Assembly: GCA_032622095.1 (NCBI GenBank)
Contig: CP136064.1
Span: forward strand, 41,193,912 to 41,257,911
DNA: 64,000 bases
Direction of reading: 5' to 3'
DNA from: Siphonodentalium dalli
Lineage: Eukaryota; Mollusca; Scaphopoda; Gadilida; Siphonodentaliidae
Below, in pieces: positions 1 to 12,378 of this stretch (positions are counted from its first letter, which is position 1; every line of letters starts with the position of its first letter). The notes beneath the pieces were generated by a model. That model did not search any database. It was not told the origin of the DNA and was given only the letters and a program-made list of their open reading frames with translations. Made by a program: the position numbers and the translations under genes.

Positions 1-104
1 TTCACTTTCTGCATTCTGTAAATACAAATCGCGTACACCTATAGTGCTCAATCTGAAAGATTAGTTCAGATCTTTCATAAAATCTAGAGTAGTTTTTTTT
101 TTCA

Positions 105-326
105 TTAACCCTTCCATGACTGGAGCTTCTTGAAATTTTCTGAAAATCCTGTGCCAATTCATTCTCTTATAAGAGAATACATTGGCCTAACAATAATTAC
201 CTTGACCGTGTAAACCAATATTTATGCGAGGCTCCCTGTGGGAGACTCGCATATATATATAAGAGAATACACTGGCACAGGATCTTTAATGTTACACCAG
301 TGCAGCTCCCGTCATCAAAGGGTTAA
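105..326. mobile_element. MITE family M4 (TTAA-flanked, piggyBac-like ends)
   Basis: Bounded by TTAA on both sides. The left end ccttccatgactggagctt matches the inverted right end of other M4 copies. The interior holds cctgtgcca...ggcacagg with a degraded first hairpin and a second hairpin gcgaggctccc-tgt-gggagactcgc. There is no coding capacity. TTAA duplications with CCCTT/AAGGG termini are typical of piggyBac-mobilised MITEs; no transposase for it is seen here. Confidence 0.75.
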
Positions 327-701
327 TGCTCACTTATTTAGATCTTCAAAACAAAAATGTTCATGAGTTCACATCAGCTAAGTTTAGTTGGGACTATGTC
401 ACACTTGGCTCTGGGTTATAAAATTCTAAAATTGTGGCAGGAAAATTCACCCAGAAGTGAGAAGACTATATTAATTTTCTAAAAAAAAGTATATAAATAA
501 TTCAGTCAACAGCGAATCGCTGAAATGCACCATGTTATAGTTCTAATTACATGTGACTTCTATCCATGTGATATAACTCACACATTAATGCTGTGCGGTG
601 GTTGTCAACAGATATTATTGTTTTGTTAATGCTTGAAGTGTGAATTGGGATGTTGTTGAATCTAAACCTTCCTCTTGGGTCCCCCAATATTGGCTAGGAT
701 G
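327..701. other. AT-rich DNA, nothing recognised
   Basis: No ORF of note, no terminal repeats and no family shared with the rest of the window were seen. Confidence 0.5.
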
Positions 702-925
702 TTAACCCTTTGTATACTAAATACTCGTGACAAGTAGTTATCCCTAAGGAAATGTTTAGTAAAAAAAATCAACAAATGACTTAGGGAATTAACTTATTAT
801 CTGAACATTTCCCACCAATAAGAGTAACACTTCTATACTTTCTATTATCTGTCATTTGCTTACATTGTCGAAACATACCTTTAAATGAATAATACACTAT
901 TCCAATGTATAATTTTATATAAGGA
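702..925. mobile_element. MITE family M2, inverted and truncated
   Basis: Starts at TTAAccctttgtatactaa. It contains the internal ttattatctgaacatttcc of M2 and the complement of the cattggaatggtctattattc segment, then stops where a long palindrome begins. Its far end is missing. Confidence 0.65.
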
Positions 926-1082
926 TTAACTGTCATGTGGACTGTTTTTATGGAGATGTAACCGTGAGGTAAGTGGACATAACTTGTGTAAAACCCGAAG
1001 GGTTTTACATACAAGTTATGACCAATTACCTCACGGTTACATCTCCATAAAAATAGTCCACATGACAGTTAATCCTTATATT
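917..1082. repeat. Near-perfect ~165 bp palindrome with TTAA at both ends
   Basis: The left arm atataaggattaactgtcat is mirrored by the right arm ending cagttaatccttatat. Arms of about 75-80 bp meet near aaaacccgaagggtttt. TTAA occurs at 926-929 and 1069-1072, so this may be a foldback element inserted at TTAA in the end of the adjoining M2 copy. Confidence 0.75.
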
Positions 1083-2616
1083 TATATACATTTAACGAAA
1101 AAGCCACTTTTGTAAATGTATTTAAATCGAAAAATGTATCGTGACAAAAACAGCCCAAAATACCCAATAGCACCCTTGGCAAAAGTTAATATGAACAATT
1201 TCTCTTCATATTGAAACCCGATGATGTATTAAGTCAATCCTGCGCGAGTCCAAATGCGCCCAAAACATTACGCGTTTGTCTTTCCAAACCCAATGACGTA
1301 TCGATGGTGTTATGAGCTTGGTGTTATGAACCATTGCGCATTCACCGAGAAATAACTGCAACTAGCCACGTGGGCGCCGACCAATCAGAATGCTGGATTT
1401 AGTGATGACAACACTTAGTATGTAAATATAACATGATGGAAGAATCCAGTTAGTATAGAGAGGGTTATGTAGCTGAATTGCCATCAATTTAAAGAAGATA
1501 AAATAACTGCTTTCAATATATAATATTTTAATATGGTCTCGGAATATATTAAACAACTTTACTAGATATCATGTAAATCATGTTCACAGTCTTTTGGAAC
1601 ATCAGAATTTATCTTGCAACGTGCTGATCCACCATCCATAAAGAGACCATATCACGGTCATAAATCCATCCATTTTTTTTTTATTCATTTGTTCAGTCAT
1701 TTGTATAATATCCCATTACATTTCACATACAGAGCCAGTATTTGTATATTCCTGAATGTGAACCATGTATGAACCATGTATACTTGTTTGTGAATGCATG
1801 TGAAGTATGAATGGGTAATAAATCATTTAAGTGTAAGTATGTTTATTGTTTAACTGTCTTCTGTGATCCAATATCTTGAGCTGTGTCCTGTATCTGCCGT
1901 AAGTGTGAGCGTTTGTATGTTACAATGTCTCTTCTATGATGCACTGCTAAGTTTAGGATATATCTGCATTTTCAACAATTTCAGTTCACTGTAGGGTCCT
2001 GCTAATATTTTATTTCCCTTTGAACTGAATACCCACTAATATTCGCGAATTGAATCGAATATTGAATCAAAGATCAAGCAAGGCAAGAAAGTTCATTACA
2101 AAGGGTATTTTCAAGCGAGAAAAATTGGACCACGATAAATCAGTACAAGTATTAGCATTAGCCATTGAACACATGGTTACACATTCATGATTTCCCGACT
2201 GAATATACTAAACTATACTATCATTCCCATTCACCAAAGCATATCTTTGACCATCCAGTTAAAAACTGTAATTGTTGGACCCAAAATAAAATGTTAGGTA
2301 GCCTTCACGCAAATGATTTCACAATTCACTTAACATTTAGTCGATTTCCATCTGCATCGGGCAGCATTTGAGATGTTGAATGATAAGCCAAATGCCTATA
2401 ATTTACGTTTGGGATAGTCAACTATTATTATTATAATGATTATTGGACCAAATCGATTAATGAATTGTTCATCGAATATTCACAGGATTGGAGTTTACCT
2501 GAGTTTACTGTCAAATATTGGCATATTGGAAATGGAACTGGTGTTTTCAGTGGTGTCTAGAACCTTTCCTTGCCTCAGCTGTAATCATGAGATTTCGTAC
2601 ACTGTCATTTTCAGTC
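1083..2616. other. AT-rich DNA, no gene or repeat family recognised
   Basis: Only short ORFs without coding character are present. There is a short inverted tract around attcgcgaattgaatcgaat, and no mobile-element termini were identified. Confidence 0.5.
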
Positions 2617-2877
2617 TTAAACCTTTCTATACTGAATGAATAATGACATTTAGTTATGAAACTATACATTGGAATGGTCTTTTGTTCATTTGGAGGGGTG
2701 TTCACTGTTCAGGTAATAAGAGCAGACGACAGACATACGGAAATATGCAAAAGTATTCATATTCTTAAATGGGAAATGTTCAGATAATAAATTCCACATA
2801 ATCGTTTGTTGAACTTGTTGTCTCAACATTTCCTAAGGGAACTACTCATCAATGAGTATTTATTATAGAAAGGGTAA
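2617..2877. mobile_element. MITE family M2
   Basis: Left end TTAAacctttctatactgaat, right end tatttattatagaaagggtaaa. The interior has the family segment cattggaatggtcttttgtt and a degraded hairpin around aaatgttcagataataaatt. Confidence 0.75.
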
Positions 2878-2951
2878 ATTTGTTTTCCACGAAAAATGTG
2901 CATTATGAAAGTTGCTGGGCATCTGTAATCTAATCGGAGCATGTCATTCCA

Positions 2952-3363
2952 TTAACCCTTTACCCAACAGAACGGCCCTGTGCCAATGCATTCTCTTATA
3001 TATGCAAGTCGACCATAGGTCGCCTCGCATATATAAGAGAATGCATTGGCTTAACACATATTAAAAATGATCAAATTGTCAAAGAATGTAGAAAATATTA
3101 TAAGAGAAAATGGTAAAAAGTGTTAAAAAAAGTTTTTTTTAGGCCAATGCATTCTCTTATATATGCGAGGCGACCTATGGTCGACTCGCATATATAAGAG
3201 AATGCATTGGCACAGGGCATAACTGTAACCATCACAATGTGGTCAATGAACCGGTTCCAATGATATCCATATTTGTATGGTTTTATTGAGACAGACCCAA
3301 GATATTTAGGCTGTTGCAGCTTTATTTGGGCGTTTTTGGCCGGTTTGTTGGGTAAAGGGTTAA
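2952..3363. mobile_element. MITE family M1 with two mirrored hairpins, reverse orientation
   Basis: TTAA on both sides with inverted ends ccctttacccaaca and tgttgggtaaaggg. Two 66-68 bp near-palindromes (about 2984-3053 and 3143-3211) carry atgcattctcttatatatgc arms and are reverse complements of one another. The T-rich spacer is shared with other M1 copies. The complement of the ORFs here encodes nothing recognisable. Confidence 0.85.
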
Positions 3364-3567
3364 TACACGCTAATCTAATTATCTTATACACTTCAAACTA
3401 AGTGTTTCACTTGGTAAATTATGTGCATATAAAGGTGACAAGACAGTTCATATTTAATAGAGCTGTTATCTTAAATGCCTTTAATTGTCTCCCAAAAACA
3501 TCTAACTTTCTGATATGGCATAAGATTTGTTGGTAAATCTCAAATCATGGATAATTGTCTCTTATGC

Positions 3568-4367
3568 AGGGACCAGTCGAGAGGGCAACTTGGGAGCAGG
3601 CCTGAGTTTAGTGTGCCTGTCATTTGCAGAATGAGGTCCCCAGCGGGTAATTCAGTGACGCTATCCTGCATAGCAGGCTAGCATCACTAAATTTACCCTC
3701 TGGGAACCTCATTCTGCATAGCCTCATCTGCTATGGGAGACATAGACTCAGATTGAAGTTCTCAAATGGTGAATATTGTGATGTGCACCCATTGGGAACA
3801 CTATATGCAATGTGTCATCTGCCAATTTGGGGATATAGAGAAACTAAACTACAATAGAAAGAGAAGCTATGTGAAGAAATTTCTATTGAAATTTTATAGT
3901 AAAGAAACTTTCCAGCTAAGATGAGGCTAAAGCAGAATGAGGTCCCCAGAGGGTGAATTTAGTGATGCTAGTCTGCTATGCGGGATAGCATCACTAAATG
4001 AACCCTCTGGGGACCCCATTCTGCAAATGAGGCAGACTAAATTCAGGCTTGCTTGGAAGACATCTTCTCCCTATAATGTGCCACTTCATACCGGGGAGAA
4101 GTAACTTCTCTTTCATATACTAGTATGCATTTGTCCCAACAGTATATTTACTGAATATAATTGTGTTCTTGCTCACTATATTGGTTTTATAAATGGGCTC
4201 TTATGTTGCATAATAATTATTGGATCATAGAAGGGTGTGGTGTGAATTGAACTTCAGCCATTGTGGCTTCTCCCTGATAACATCCCACTTCTTCCCAATA
4301 ACCAAATGGGTGGGGGGAGTGACTTCTCCCAATTTGAAACCTCTTGGCCAGTCCCTGCGCTTATTCA
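3568..4367. mobile_element. T-family element carrying an S-family insertion
   Basis: Inverted ends cagggaccagtcgagagg and cctcttggccagtccctg mark the T element. The interior has repeated gggagaagt-acttctccc palindromes. An S element (3599-4051) interrupts it near the left end. No coding sequence. Confidence 0.7.
3599..4051. mobile_element. S-family MITE with two mirrored hairpins
   Basis: Ends aggcctgagtttagtgtg and gcagactaaattcaggcttg. Hairpins built on gcagaatgaggtccccagag...cattctgc lie at about 3627-3718 and 3932-4024. The spacer is the reverse complement of the spacer in the copies at 10.7 and 12.4 kb. Confidence 0.8.
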
Positions 4368-5220
4368 TAGACACACCAAGTAATATAGGATCAGAGTGTG
4401 CATTTTGTCATATATAACTTACAGATAGTATAGATACTCTATTTTTGTATTTGTAAATAAGAAATTCTCAAAGTATGTTATCCAAATGTGCTACCGGTAC
4501 TTCATAAAAATGTTATAATAGTGTTATCAAGATCGTTTGTAATGAAACAGTTCACAACATCGTTTGTCCAGAGTTTCCCCCAGATAATACCTGTATGAAG
4601 AGTGACTCTTGTATAAAATTATATTATAACTTTAGTCACAGGATTTGAATCAGAAAGAACAACTTGCATCTTATTACATTTATTCTTTAAAATATTGTAT
4701 CAGTGAGATCGGTATTAGTATTATTAAGATCGTTACAATTTATTATTTGCTTAACTGTGATGTACACATTATCTATTATTCTAATGAAAATGCAGTCCAT
4801 ATGCTTACCATAGCAATTTTAGATTCAAAGCAATGAATCAACATTTTCGATCGAATGCTGATCTGTTTAAAGAGTGACTGTACGACTACTTTTAAAATAA
4901 TGAGGATACTAAAGTGCCTACCCAGTTTTTCAAGTTGAGTAATCGGGATTGTCGGTTTTTGTTGTTTGTGTTTGCTGCTGCTGCACCTCATACAATTATT
5001 TCATCCACACAGAAACAATAATTGTTTTACCCAAGTCAACAATAAGGTATCAACAAGAAAACTCTAGACTACATGATTGTGAGCTGTGTTTGTTATGTGA
5101 TTTTATATGTGAACGAGGCAATCTATAATGTGAACTATTTTATGTTATGTAAATGACAATGAAGTACAGTAAAAGAAAATTATCAAATTTAAAATCAGAA
5201 ATTGTCTTAACTTTTATGTT
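4368..5220. other. AT-rich DNA, nothing recognised
   Basis: No terminal repeats or coding signal. Two opposite short ORFs at 4645-4991 overlap each other and look like chance frames. Confidence 0.45.
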
Positions 5221-5990
5221 GCCATCCCTGACTTATTATGCCTCCGAAGGATGAATCGGGGTTACAGTGGAGACCTCTGTCCAGCATTCCATCTGTCCAT
5301 CCATAACTAACTTTTCACAACCCAGCTCAAGTATCGATAGTCAATTTGGATGTCCTTTGGTATGCTGCTAGACCAGCATTGTGGAAAGGATCTCCAGATT
5401 GTGCAGGTTTTGTCTGTACTTTTTTCCAGAGTTATGGCCCTTTGCTGGACTTAGTGTAAAACACGTAAACGCGTCCATAACAAATATTATGGTATGGATG
5501 TCTTTATTATTGGATTTCGTTGTCCTTTGGCATGGTGATAGCACAAGTTGGGGGAAAGGATATCCACATACTAAGGGCTTCGCCCATTAATTTTTACCAG
5601 AGTTACGGTCCTTTTTGACACTTGGAAAGAACAATTGATGATAAACATAATAACATTTGACTGCAGTTGTTGAATGAATGCTATTTTAAGGAGGAAAATG
5701 TCACAAATTCACAGTTGAGAACTGAACCAAATTTGGTATATTAGTTTACCACCCCAAAATACAGATCAAGTTCGAATATGGGTTTCATCCACATGATTTT
5801 GACTGAGTTATACCCCTTTTTCTACTTAGATTTTACCTGATATGCGGTTTCCAGATGATAACTTTAGATTGAATCGAGTGAACTGTATCAAATTTGGTAT
5901 ACAGATCAAAGTTCAAATATGGGTTCTGTCTACATGATTTTGCAGGTCAAGTTCGAATTTGAGTCCGATCCGACCACACTTGAAGTTATT
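5221..5990 (-). mobile_element. Fragments of satellite-bearing (pearl-like) elements
   Basis: The segment 5230-5620 repeats twice a unit containing gtcctttggtatg/gtcctttggcatgg, then gggaaaggat, then cagagtta.gg.cctttt, following ccatctgtccatccataact. The segment 5690-5960 repeats aaatttggtata...acagatcaa(a)gttcgaatatgggtt, related to family D at 20.9-21.9 kb. No ends are preserved. Confidence 0.55.
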
Positions 5991-6129
5991 GTGTTTATTT
6001 TTGTTATTATTTCGTCTTAAGTCAAAGGTTTCAAACAAATGAATTAAACCTTGCCTCACTCTACTTCAGAAACTGGCGTATTATGCCACGCCCCGACGGC
6101 GTGCTCTTGTTTGACTGCCGTTGTTGCAA

Positions 6130-6296
6130 TTAAGAAAGGCATGTAGTGGGTGTCTGTATTATTGGGGCATTCAGCGCTGTGGGTGTTGGGGCTCATTGTT
6201 TAAACCATGAAGCAGTTCTCGTTAAATGTACCCAAACGACCACAGTGCATATCCCCCAATAACACACACACCCACTACATTCATTTCTTATATCTA
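6130..6296. repeat. Imperfect inverted repeat element
   Basis: aagaaaggcatgtagtgggt at the left is mirrored by cccactacattcatttctta at the right, with attattgggg/ccccaataa inside. A relative with the same outer arms lies at 23874-24003. Confidence 0.6.
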
Positions 6297-6999
6297 TATA
6301 GCTTTTTTGATGATTTATTCCCATAAAAAAGCTGAATGTTTTCTTATTTAATTTCACAAAGTCTGCCGAGAATTTGAGACAAGCGCACGCAGCACATTAA
6401 GTAAGCCTGATATAAGATTTCCAAGCACTTCACATCATTGTGATCAATGTAAATAAATGGCTTCAGACGGCAATTTGGCTGAACTTAAAAAAAGTATGCC
6501 CAATTATTCTGCTGAACGCTTTTAGTGTTTAGGTCAACAATTTATGATGTCTTGTTCGTGTTACGGTCTGTGTTATTGGGGTATGAGACTGGTCTCAATG
6601 ATTGATATGTGGTCAGCCCATCTAACTTCTGTGCAGTGCTATGGTATTTTTTGAAAATACCGTTTGTCATTTAGTTATTCAAGTGCAACACTACCTGCAT
6701 GGCCATCATTCACAAGGTGGATTAGTTTTCAGATAGAGAAATAATTGTCAGTTCATGACTACTGAACCTATATATTTGTAGAAAAAAACGAAATATTACA
6801 GGGGAACTTAATTTGTGGGGATTATATCGAGAGACGGAGCTATGGTATACATATATGTGACCCGCCATATCAAATCCAGTCGGAAGTCTGGATTTTATTA
6901 CCCTGTGCCAATGCATTCTCTTATATATGCGAGTCGACCATAGGTCGCCTCGCATATATAAGAGAATGCATTGGCCTAACAATTTTTTTTCATGTTTTT

Positions 7000-7510
7000 A
7001 GCTCACCTGAGACGAAGTCTCCGGTGGAGCTATAGTCATCACTCCTCGTCCGTCCGTCCGTCTGTCCGTCAACAATCATCTTCTTCTCTAGTATCATAAG
7101 GCCAAATGAGTCCCTGCTTGACTCAGACTCAGATTTGTTAAAATAAGGTCACTGAGTCAAATAGTTGCGAAGCTAGGGCCATAACTCTTTCCCGCCATAG
7201 TAATTCTTAAAACAACTTCTTTTCAAGAACCATCAGGCCTATTTAGCTTATATTTGGTATGGAAGGTCCTTGAGTGACTGGGTGTCAGATTTGTTCAAAT
7301 GGGGTCACTGGGTCAAATAGGGGCAGAATCAGGGACAACTCTATTCTCCCTAGTAATTATTAGAATGACTTCTTCTCCAGAATCATCAGGCCGATTTAGC
7401 TAATATTTTGTATGGTGGGTCCTTGTGTGACTGGGGTTCAGATTTGTTCAAATGGGGTCAGTGTGTCAAATAGGGGCCGTGTCAGGAGCATAACTTTAAA
7501 CAAAAAAAAT
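7000..7510 (-). mobile_element. Satellite-bearing element, family A, reverse orientation
   Basis: Begins with a hairpin (agctcacc...ggtggagct) followed by cgtccgtccgtccgtctg. Monomers of about 165 bp follow, each with ccatcaggcc.atttagct, ggtcctt.gtga, cagatttgttcaaatggggt and gggtcaaatag. This layout is typical of pearl-like elements in molluscs. Confidence 0.7.
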
Positions 7511-7800
7511 TTAATTTTTTTTAAAAATATTGTTAAATTTAAATCCTTGCTCAATTCAAAAAACAAATCACAATTCAAAATTAACCAATACAAAAATATT
7601 TTTTTCATTTTAACCCCTGATTTTTTGAGACACAAAACACCCCATTCCACCCCTTTCCCTCCTCACCCCTCTACACCCCTGTCCCCACTACCACCCCCCC
7701 CCCCCCCAATATGCGCCACCCTGCACCCACTGCAGTCAAGAAAAAATTAATTAGAAAAACTGACACCTTGTAACATCCATATGGTATTAGCCCCAGACAG
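7511..7800. repeat. Low-complexity A/T then C-rich tract
   Basis: Runs of A/T are followed by a C-rich stretch (about 7640-7735) with a homopolymeric C run. Any ORF across it is compositional. Confidence 0.7.
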
Positions 7801-7904
7801 AAAGAGTTAATAAGTCATCAATTCAGATGTTATCTAGCTGGCTGACAGGTAGGTGTAAACAGTCATGCTCTGTGTGTATCATTAACATATCATATCAAAA
7901 CAAA

Positions 7905-8313
7905 ATGCTGTATGTCTGACATTTGCAGAATGAGGTCCCCAGAGGGTGAATTTAGTGATGCTACTAGTAGGCTAGCATCACCAAATACACTCTCCAGGGA
8001 CCTCATTCTGCTTAGGCCTCATCTTCAGGGAAGTATACAGGTCTTAAATTGACATTTCTACTTACTTTTTCCATTCTGTTCAGTTTCTATATTCCCTAAT
8101 TTGCTGTCAGAAGATAAAATTGATAATTGAAGTGCCCAATGGGTGCACACTTCAATCTGTTCCTATGTCTCCCATAGCAGTTGAGGCCTAAGCATAATGA
8201 GATCCACAGAGGGTGAATTTGGTGATGCTAGCCCACCTTACAGGATTGCAGCACTAAATTCACCCTTTAGTGACCTCATTCTGCAAAAGTCAGACACTAT
8301 ATTCAGGCTTGGC
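7905..8313. mobile_element. S-family MITE
   Basis: tgtctgacatttgcagaatg opens it and gtcagacactatattcaggc closes it. The two gaggtcccc...ggggacctc hairpins are partly decayed. It lies inside the DNA that splits the M3 element. Confidence 0.75.
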
Positions 8314-8379
8314 TGTTCCACTATTATATTCTTAACCACCACCTATCCAGTTGTACTCATTATACCCTGATTTGCAAAG

Positions 8380-9480
8380 AAAACTTGGGGGGGGGTATAT
8401 TGGATTGAATTTGTCTGTCAGTATGTCCTCCCGTCCATCCCTCTGTTGGGATGTTTCCATCCGTCCATCAATTTTGTTCTTCTCCACATACATATTAAAG
8501 ACCGAAATGGTTTATATATTTTGACTCGCATTCAGATTTGTTCAAATGAGTTCATCAGGTCATATAGGTGAGAAGCCAGGGCCATAACTCTTTCCCTCCA
8601 TAGTAATTCTTCAGAAACCATCAGGCCTATTTAGCTTTTGGTATGGAGGGTCCTTTGGTGAGTGGGGTTCAGATTTGTACACGTGAGGTCATTTTTAGGA
8701 AACTTTTGAGGAAAATCAGTTTTCTTAAAATCTACCGTTTGAAATTTCTAGATGAATAGATCTCATAGATGGGGATTCACATTTGTTCAAATAAGGGCAG
8801 AGATAAGAGATTTAACTTTCAACCACCCACCCTACCTGTATGTATGCTGTTTGATACTGGTATAATAATATATAGATTCCTATTGATTTCTAAGCTGCCT
8901 GGGTGGAGGCAATGAGGCTGTAGATTTGATTTTTCAACCAGTAACAGTCCACATTTTCCTACTTCGGGTTAAACTGTTCGACCGAAATCGCCACAAATGT
9001 TAACAGGTCTATTTTGCTGATATTTAGTATGAAGGGTTCTTTGGTGTCTGGTATTGAAATTTATTCAGATGTGGTCACCAGGTTAAATAGGGTGGGACCA
9101 GGGACATAACTGTATGTCTCTATAGTCATTCTTAAATTGTCTTCTCAAGAGAGGTTGGACTATTTAGCTTACATATAGTATGGATGATCCTTTAGTGACT
9201 GATATCCAGATTTGTTAACATCAGGTCAACCTGTTAAGAAATGATGGGGGCTATGGGGAGTTAACAATTTTGTGTTTAAAAAATCATTGAAATACCAAAT
9301 TCATTAAAACATCTTCCTTGGAACTACCTAACTGATTAATCTGACATACATGTATGGTGTTTTGGGTCCATGGATAAATGGGCTTCAAACATGTCTACAT
9401 GGTTTTATAAAAAGGTGCTTGTGAGATTGGAAATTTCCAAAAATTGAGAAATTTTTAGATGTCAGTTGTGAAATTCCAAC
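8380..9480 (-). mobile_element. Satellite-bearing element related to family A, diverged
   Basis: Begins near acttgggggggggtatattg, then ccgtccatccctctgtt and ccatccgtccatc. Diverged monomers follow, with atttagct, ggtcctttggtga, cagatttgt and gggccataactctttcc. Borders are approximate. Confidence 0.6.
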
Positions 9481-9545
9481 CCAAGACTTGGGAGTCTGGA
9501 GCCTGGTCGGGAGGGGACTTGTTGAGCTGGAGGAGGGGGGTGATC

Positions 9546-9612
9546 AGTAGTGAACAGTGGGCAATTTCATGGTGGATATTCACCTTGAAATTACCCACTG
9601 TACACTACTGAA
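9546..9612. repeat. Short palindrome
   Basis: agtagtgaacagtgggcaat is mirrored by attacccactgtacactact around a short loop. Confidence 0.7.
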
Positions 9613-10325
9613 GCCTCTCTAGCCACATATCGTGTTTAGATCTACTTTTTTCAAAGTGCTTATGAAAAGTTCTGACTATTGTGGTCTCCAGAGTCCCAGT
9701 CTCATCAGTCTTTGCAGTCTGGTGAGCGACCCCACAGTCTTTGACTGTCTTGTTTAAATAAATGTTTCTTACAATTTTTAGGACATAAAATAAAAAAACA
9801 TCCATTACCCTGCAGGGAGCCCCACACATATATAGAAGCACCTAGAAGAGTGTCGTCTGCTCATGTTTGTCTGGGGCTCTGTATGGGTGAAATTATAAAA
9901 TTGTTAAAGAATACAAGAACAAATTATTAAAATTGTTAGGCCAATACATTCTCTTATATATGCGAGGCGACCTATGGTCGACTCGCATATATAAGAGAAT
10001 GCATTGCACAGGGTAAAAAAATCCCGACTTCCGACTGGATTTGATATGGCGGGTCACATATATAGTCATGAAGTCGGCAATTCTTTTGCAGACTCAAGAA
10101 GATGGTCCTGTTTTTGGTGTGATTTGTCTTTCGGGATTCAGGGTTTGTTCTAATGGGGCTATCCAAACAATTAAGTGAAACTCATAAATCATATCTGAAA
10201 TTATCGTGCCTATTTAGGTGACAATGTTTCACATTTACGGAAATGTGGTTGACCAGTTCAAAACAGGTGGAGCTAGAACCACATGTTCCTGGATGAAAAT
10301 ACCAAATACATAGATGATCTCCACC

Positions 10326-10443
10326 TTGTCCCCAGTTAATAGCAAAATTTACAAAACGAGTCCAGTAAATTATGTCTGGACGAGGTCCCAGACTATTTAC
10401 TGGATGAGTTTTGTAAATTTTGCTATAAACTGGGGACAAGTTG
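10326..10443. repeat. Inverted repeat with ~32 bp arms
   Basis: ttgtccccagttaatagcaa at the left pairs with ttgctataaactggggacaa at the right, and the pairing continues inward (aatttacaaaac/gttttgtaaatt) to a ~50 bp centre that also has partial pairing (cagtaaat/atttactg). Confidence 0.75.
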
Positions 10444-10654
10444 AAGATTCTATTTATTATTTTATCCAAAACCGTAAAATCCATAAACATACTTAAAGGG
10501 GGATAAACTAAAAGCGGCTTCTATAAAGCAACCCGAAAGTCAAAGGTTGTGTTTCTGCCCAACAATACATTTCAGTACACCTGGCACTATTTCCTGTTAC
10601 ATGATTGTTGATTACGGTTTTCTAGAATGGGTTTATACAACAAAAGGGTCAGAT

Positions 10655-11107
10655 CCAAGACTGAATTTAGTGTGTCTGACATTTGCAGAATGAGGTCCCC
10701 TCCCCAGAGGGTGATTTAGTGATTCTATCCCACTAAGCGGGCTAGCATCCGCAAATTCACCCTCTGGGGACCTCATTCTGCTGGGCCTCATCTTCTAGGA
10801 AATAACTATAATCTCAAATTAACATTGTGAATTTGTTATTAGTTACTTTTTCACTTGTCAGTTTCTATATCCCCCAATTTGCAGAAGATCAAATGCATAA
10901 TCGAGATGAGTAATGGGTGAACATCACTAACTTCAACTGAGGAACTTCAATCTGATCCCAGGTCTCTCATAGCAGTTGAGGCCTATGCAGAATGAGGTCC
11001 CCAGAGGGTGAATTTGGTGATGCTAGCCCACTATGCATGATAGCATCACTAAATTCACCCTCTGGGGACTTCATTCTGCAAATGTCAGACACTTTAAATT
11101 CAGGCTT
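10655..11107. mobile_element. S-family MITE, well preserved
   Basis: Ends ccaagactgaatttagtgtg and cactttaaattcaggctta. Hairpins lie at about 10687-10781 and 10986-11079. The conserved A/G arm difference is clear in the second hairpin. Confidence 0.85.
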
Positions 11108-11238
11108 AGTCAGATCATGTAATAAACCAGTATATACCATGTAATATGGACAAGGCTCAAAAGTCTGATTTTACAGCGAAAATACCATGTATCATAATCA
11201 TCATAGATTCACAAAAACAGTAATTTCAATCACAATAT

Positions 11239-11443
11239 AATGTGTCTTATTGGCCATGAAATTCCATTATCAAACAAAGGGAAGTTGTGAAATTGTAAGT
11301 AGTCATAATATACACACATCAAATCAATTATTACGATCATGAATGCCAACCTTTGCGAATTCTCAGGATGATATTAAATTTCCGTTTCAATTGACACTGT
11401 CAAGATATAACAAAGGGAAATTTTATGGCCAATAAGACACACT
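11239..11443. mobile_element. Short MITE with tgtgtcttattggcca ends
   Basis: tgtgtcttattggccatgaa at the left is the inverse of ttttatggccaataagacaca at the right, about 200 bp apart, with a shared caaagggaa sub-motif inside. Superfamily unclear. Confidence 0.65.
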
Positions 11444-11879
11444 GTTCAACGTTTGGGCAGATGTCAAAACATAGGGGAATTTTTATGTGTACCCATACCA
11501 TAGTATGAACTGTGTTCATTTATCGTAGGTTACGGCTCCTATGGTATTCCAATGTTAATATATGCGTACTAATGTCAAAGTGACACTACTAGTGCACACT
11601 TGGCACAAGGACCCATAAATTCCAATAATTTGAGAGTTTGTATATACTCTATAATTCAACATCAAAACTTTAGATAATTATTCTGATCATAGCTGCTTAC
11701 TATTGCCGAGGGACGAGTTAAACATCTGCTTATCATGATCTGCCTCTCGTTTTATCAATTTGATGAGCTCAACACTTTTGCGAATTTATGAGAGATATGG
11801 CAGTTGGTGCGTTTATACCAGAAATTGGACTTGTCTCTTGCATATTAGTGGTGGATTTGGTAATTTCCCCTGAAAGATT
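11444..11879. other. Unannotated DNA with an orphan family D terminal hairpin
   Basis: tatgtgtacccataccatag near 11485 matches the reverse of the terminal hairpin of family D elements (21.1 and 21.9 kb). The rest shows nothing recognised. Confidence 0.45.
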
Positions 11880-12329
11880 GTGGCTAAAACACTTCAAAAA
11901 CTTTTCCCCTTTACTGAACATCCTAGAATAGATGAAAACACATGGCCAATTGACCTCATATTTTGTTTGAAAGGGTCCGTGGATAATTGGAGTTCAGATT
12001 TATTCAAATGGGGCTGGCCAATAAAAAATGTGAATGGTTGCAACATATTCTGTCCAGACAATAACATCTACAGTATAATTCCCCAAAAAGAAGATCTTTA
12101 GTAAATGTGTGGAATAGTTTATTATTTATTTATTCATCTGGTGGGATGTTCGGGATAAATAAACAGACTGGAAACAGACCAACAGATAATACAAGTGGAG
12201 AAGGATTACTATTCAACAGAGGGAAATGTTCAGATAATAAGTTCAGCAAACGATGTTTGTAGAACTTATTTTCTGGACTTTTCCTAAGGGAAGGACTCGT
12301 CAATGAGTATTTAGTATAGAAGGGTTTAA
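11880..12329. mobile_element. Family A monomer fragment followed by a truncated M2 MITE
   Basis: 11940-12030 has gggtccgtggataattggag and ttcagatttattcaaatgggg as in family A. From about 12110 the M2 interior (ttattcatctgg, ggaaatgttcagataataag hairpin) runs to gtatttagtatagaagggTTTAA. Confidence 0.6.
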
Positions 12330-12378
12330 TAATGCCATGTCTGGGGATGTTATTATCAACAATCTATATCTCATGTTC

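Larger units (their letters stand above)
6856..10058. mobile_element. M3 MITE split by a ~2.7 kb insertion
   Basis: The left half (6856 to about 7000) has the end tgtgacccgccatatcaaat and the first hairpin. The right half (about 9749-10058) resumes at tttaaataaatgtttcttac and ends atttgatatggcgggtcaca with the second hairpin. The uninterrupted copy at 23350-23810 shows that the halves join at the catgttttttaaataa stretch, so everything between is inserted DNA. Confidence 0.8.
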
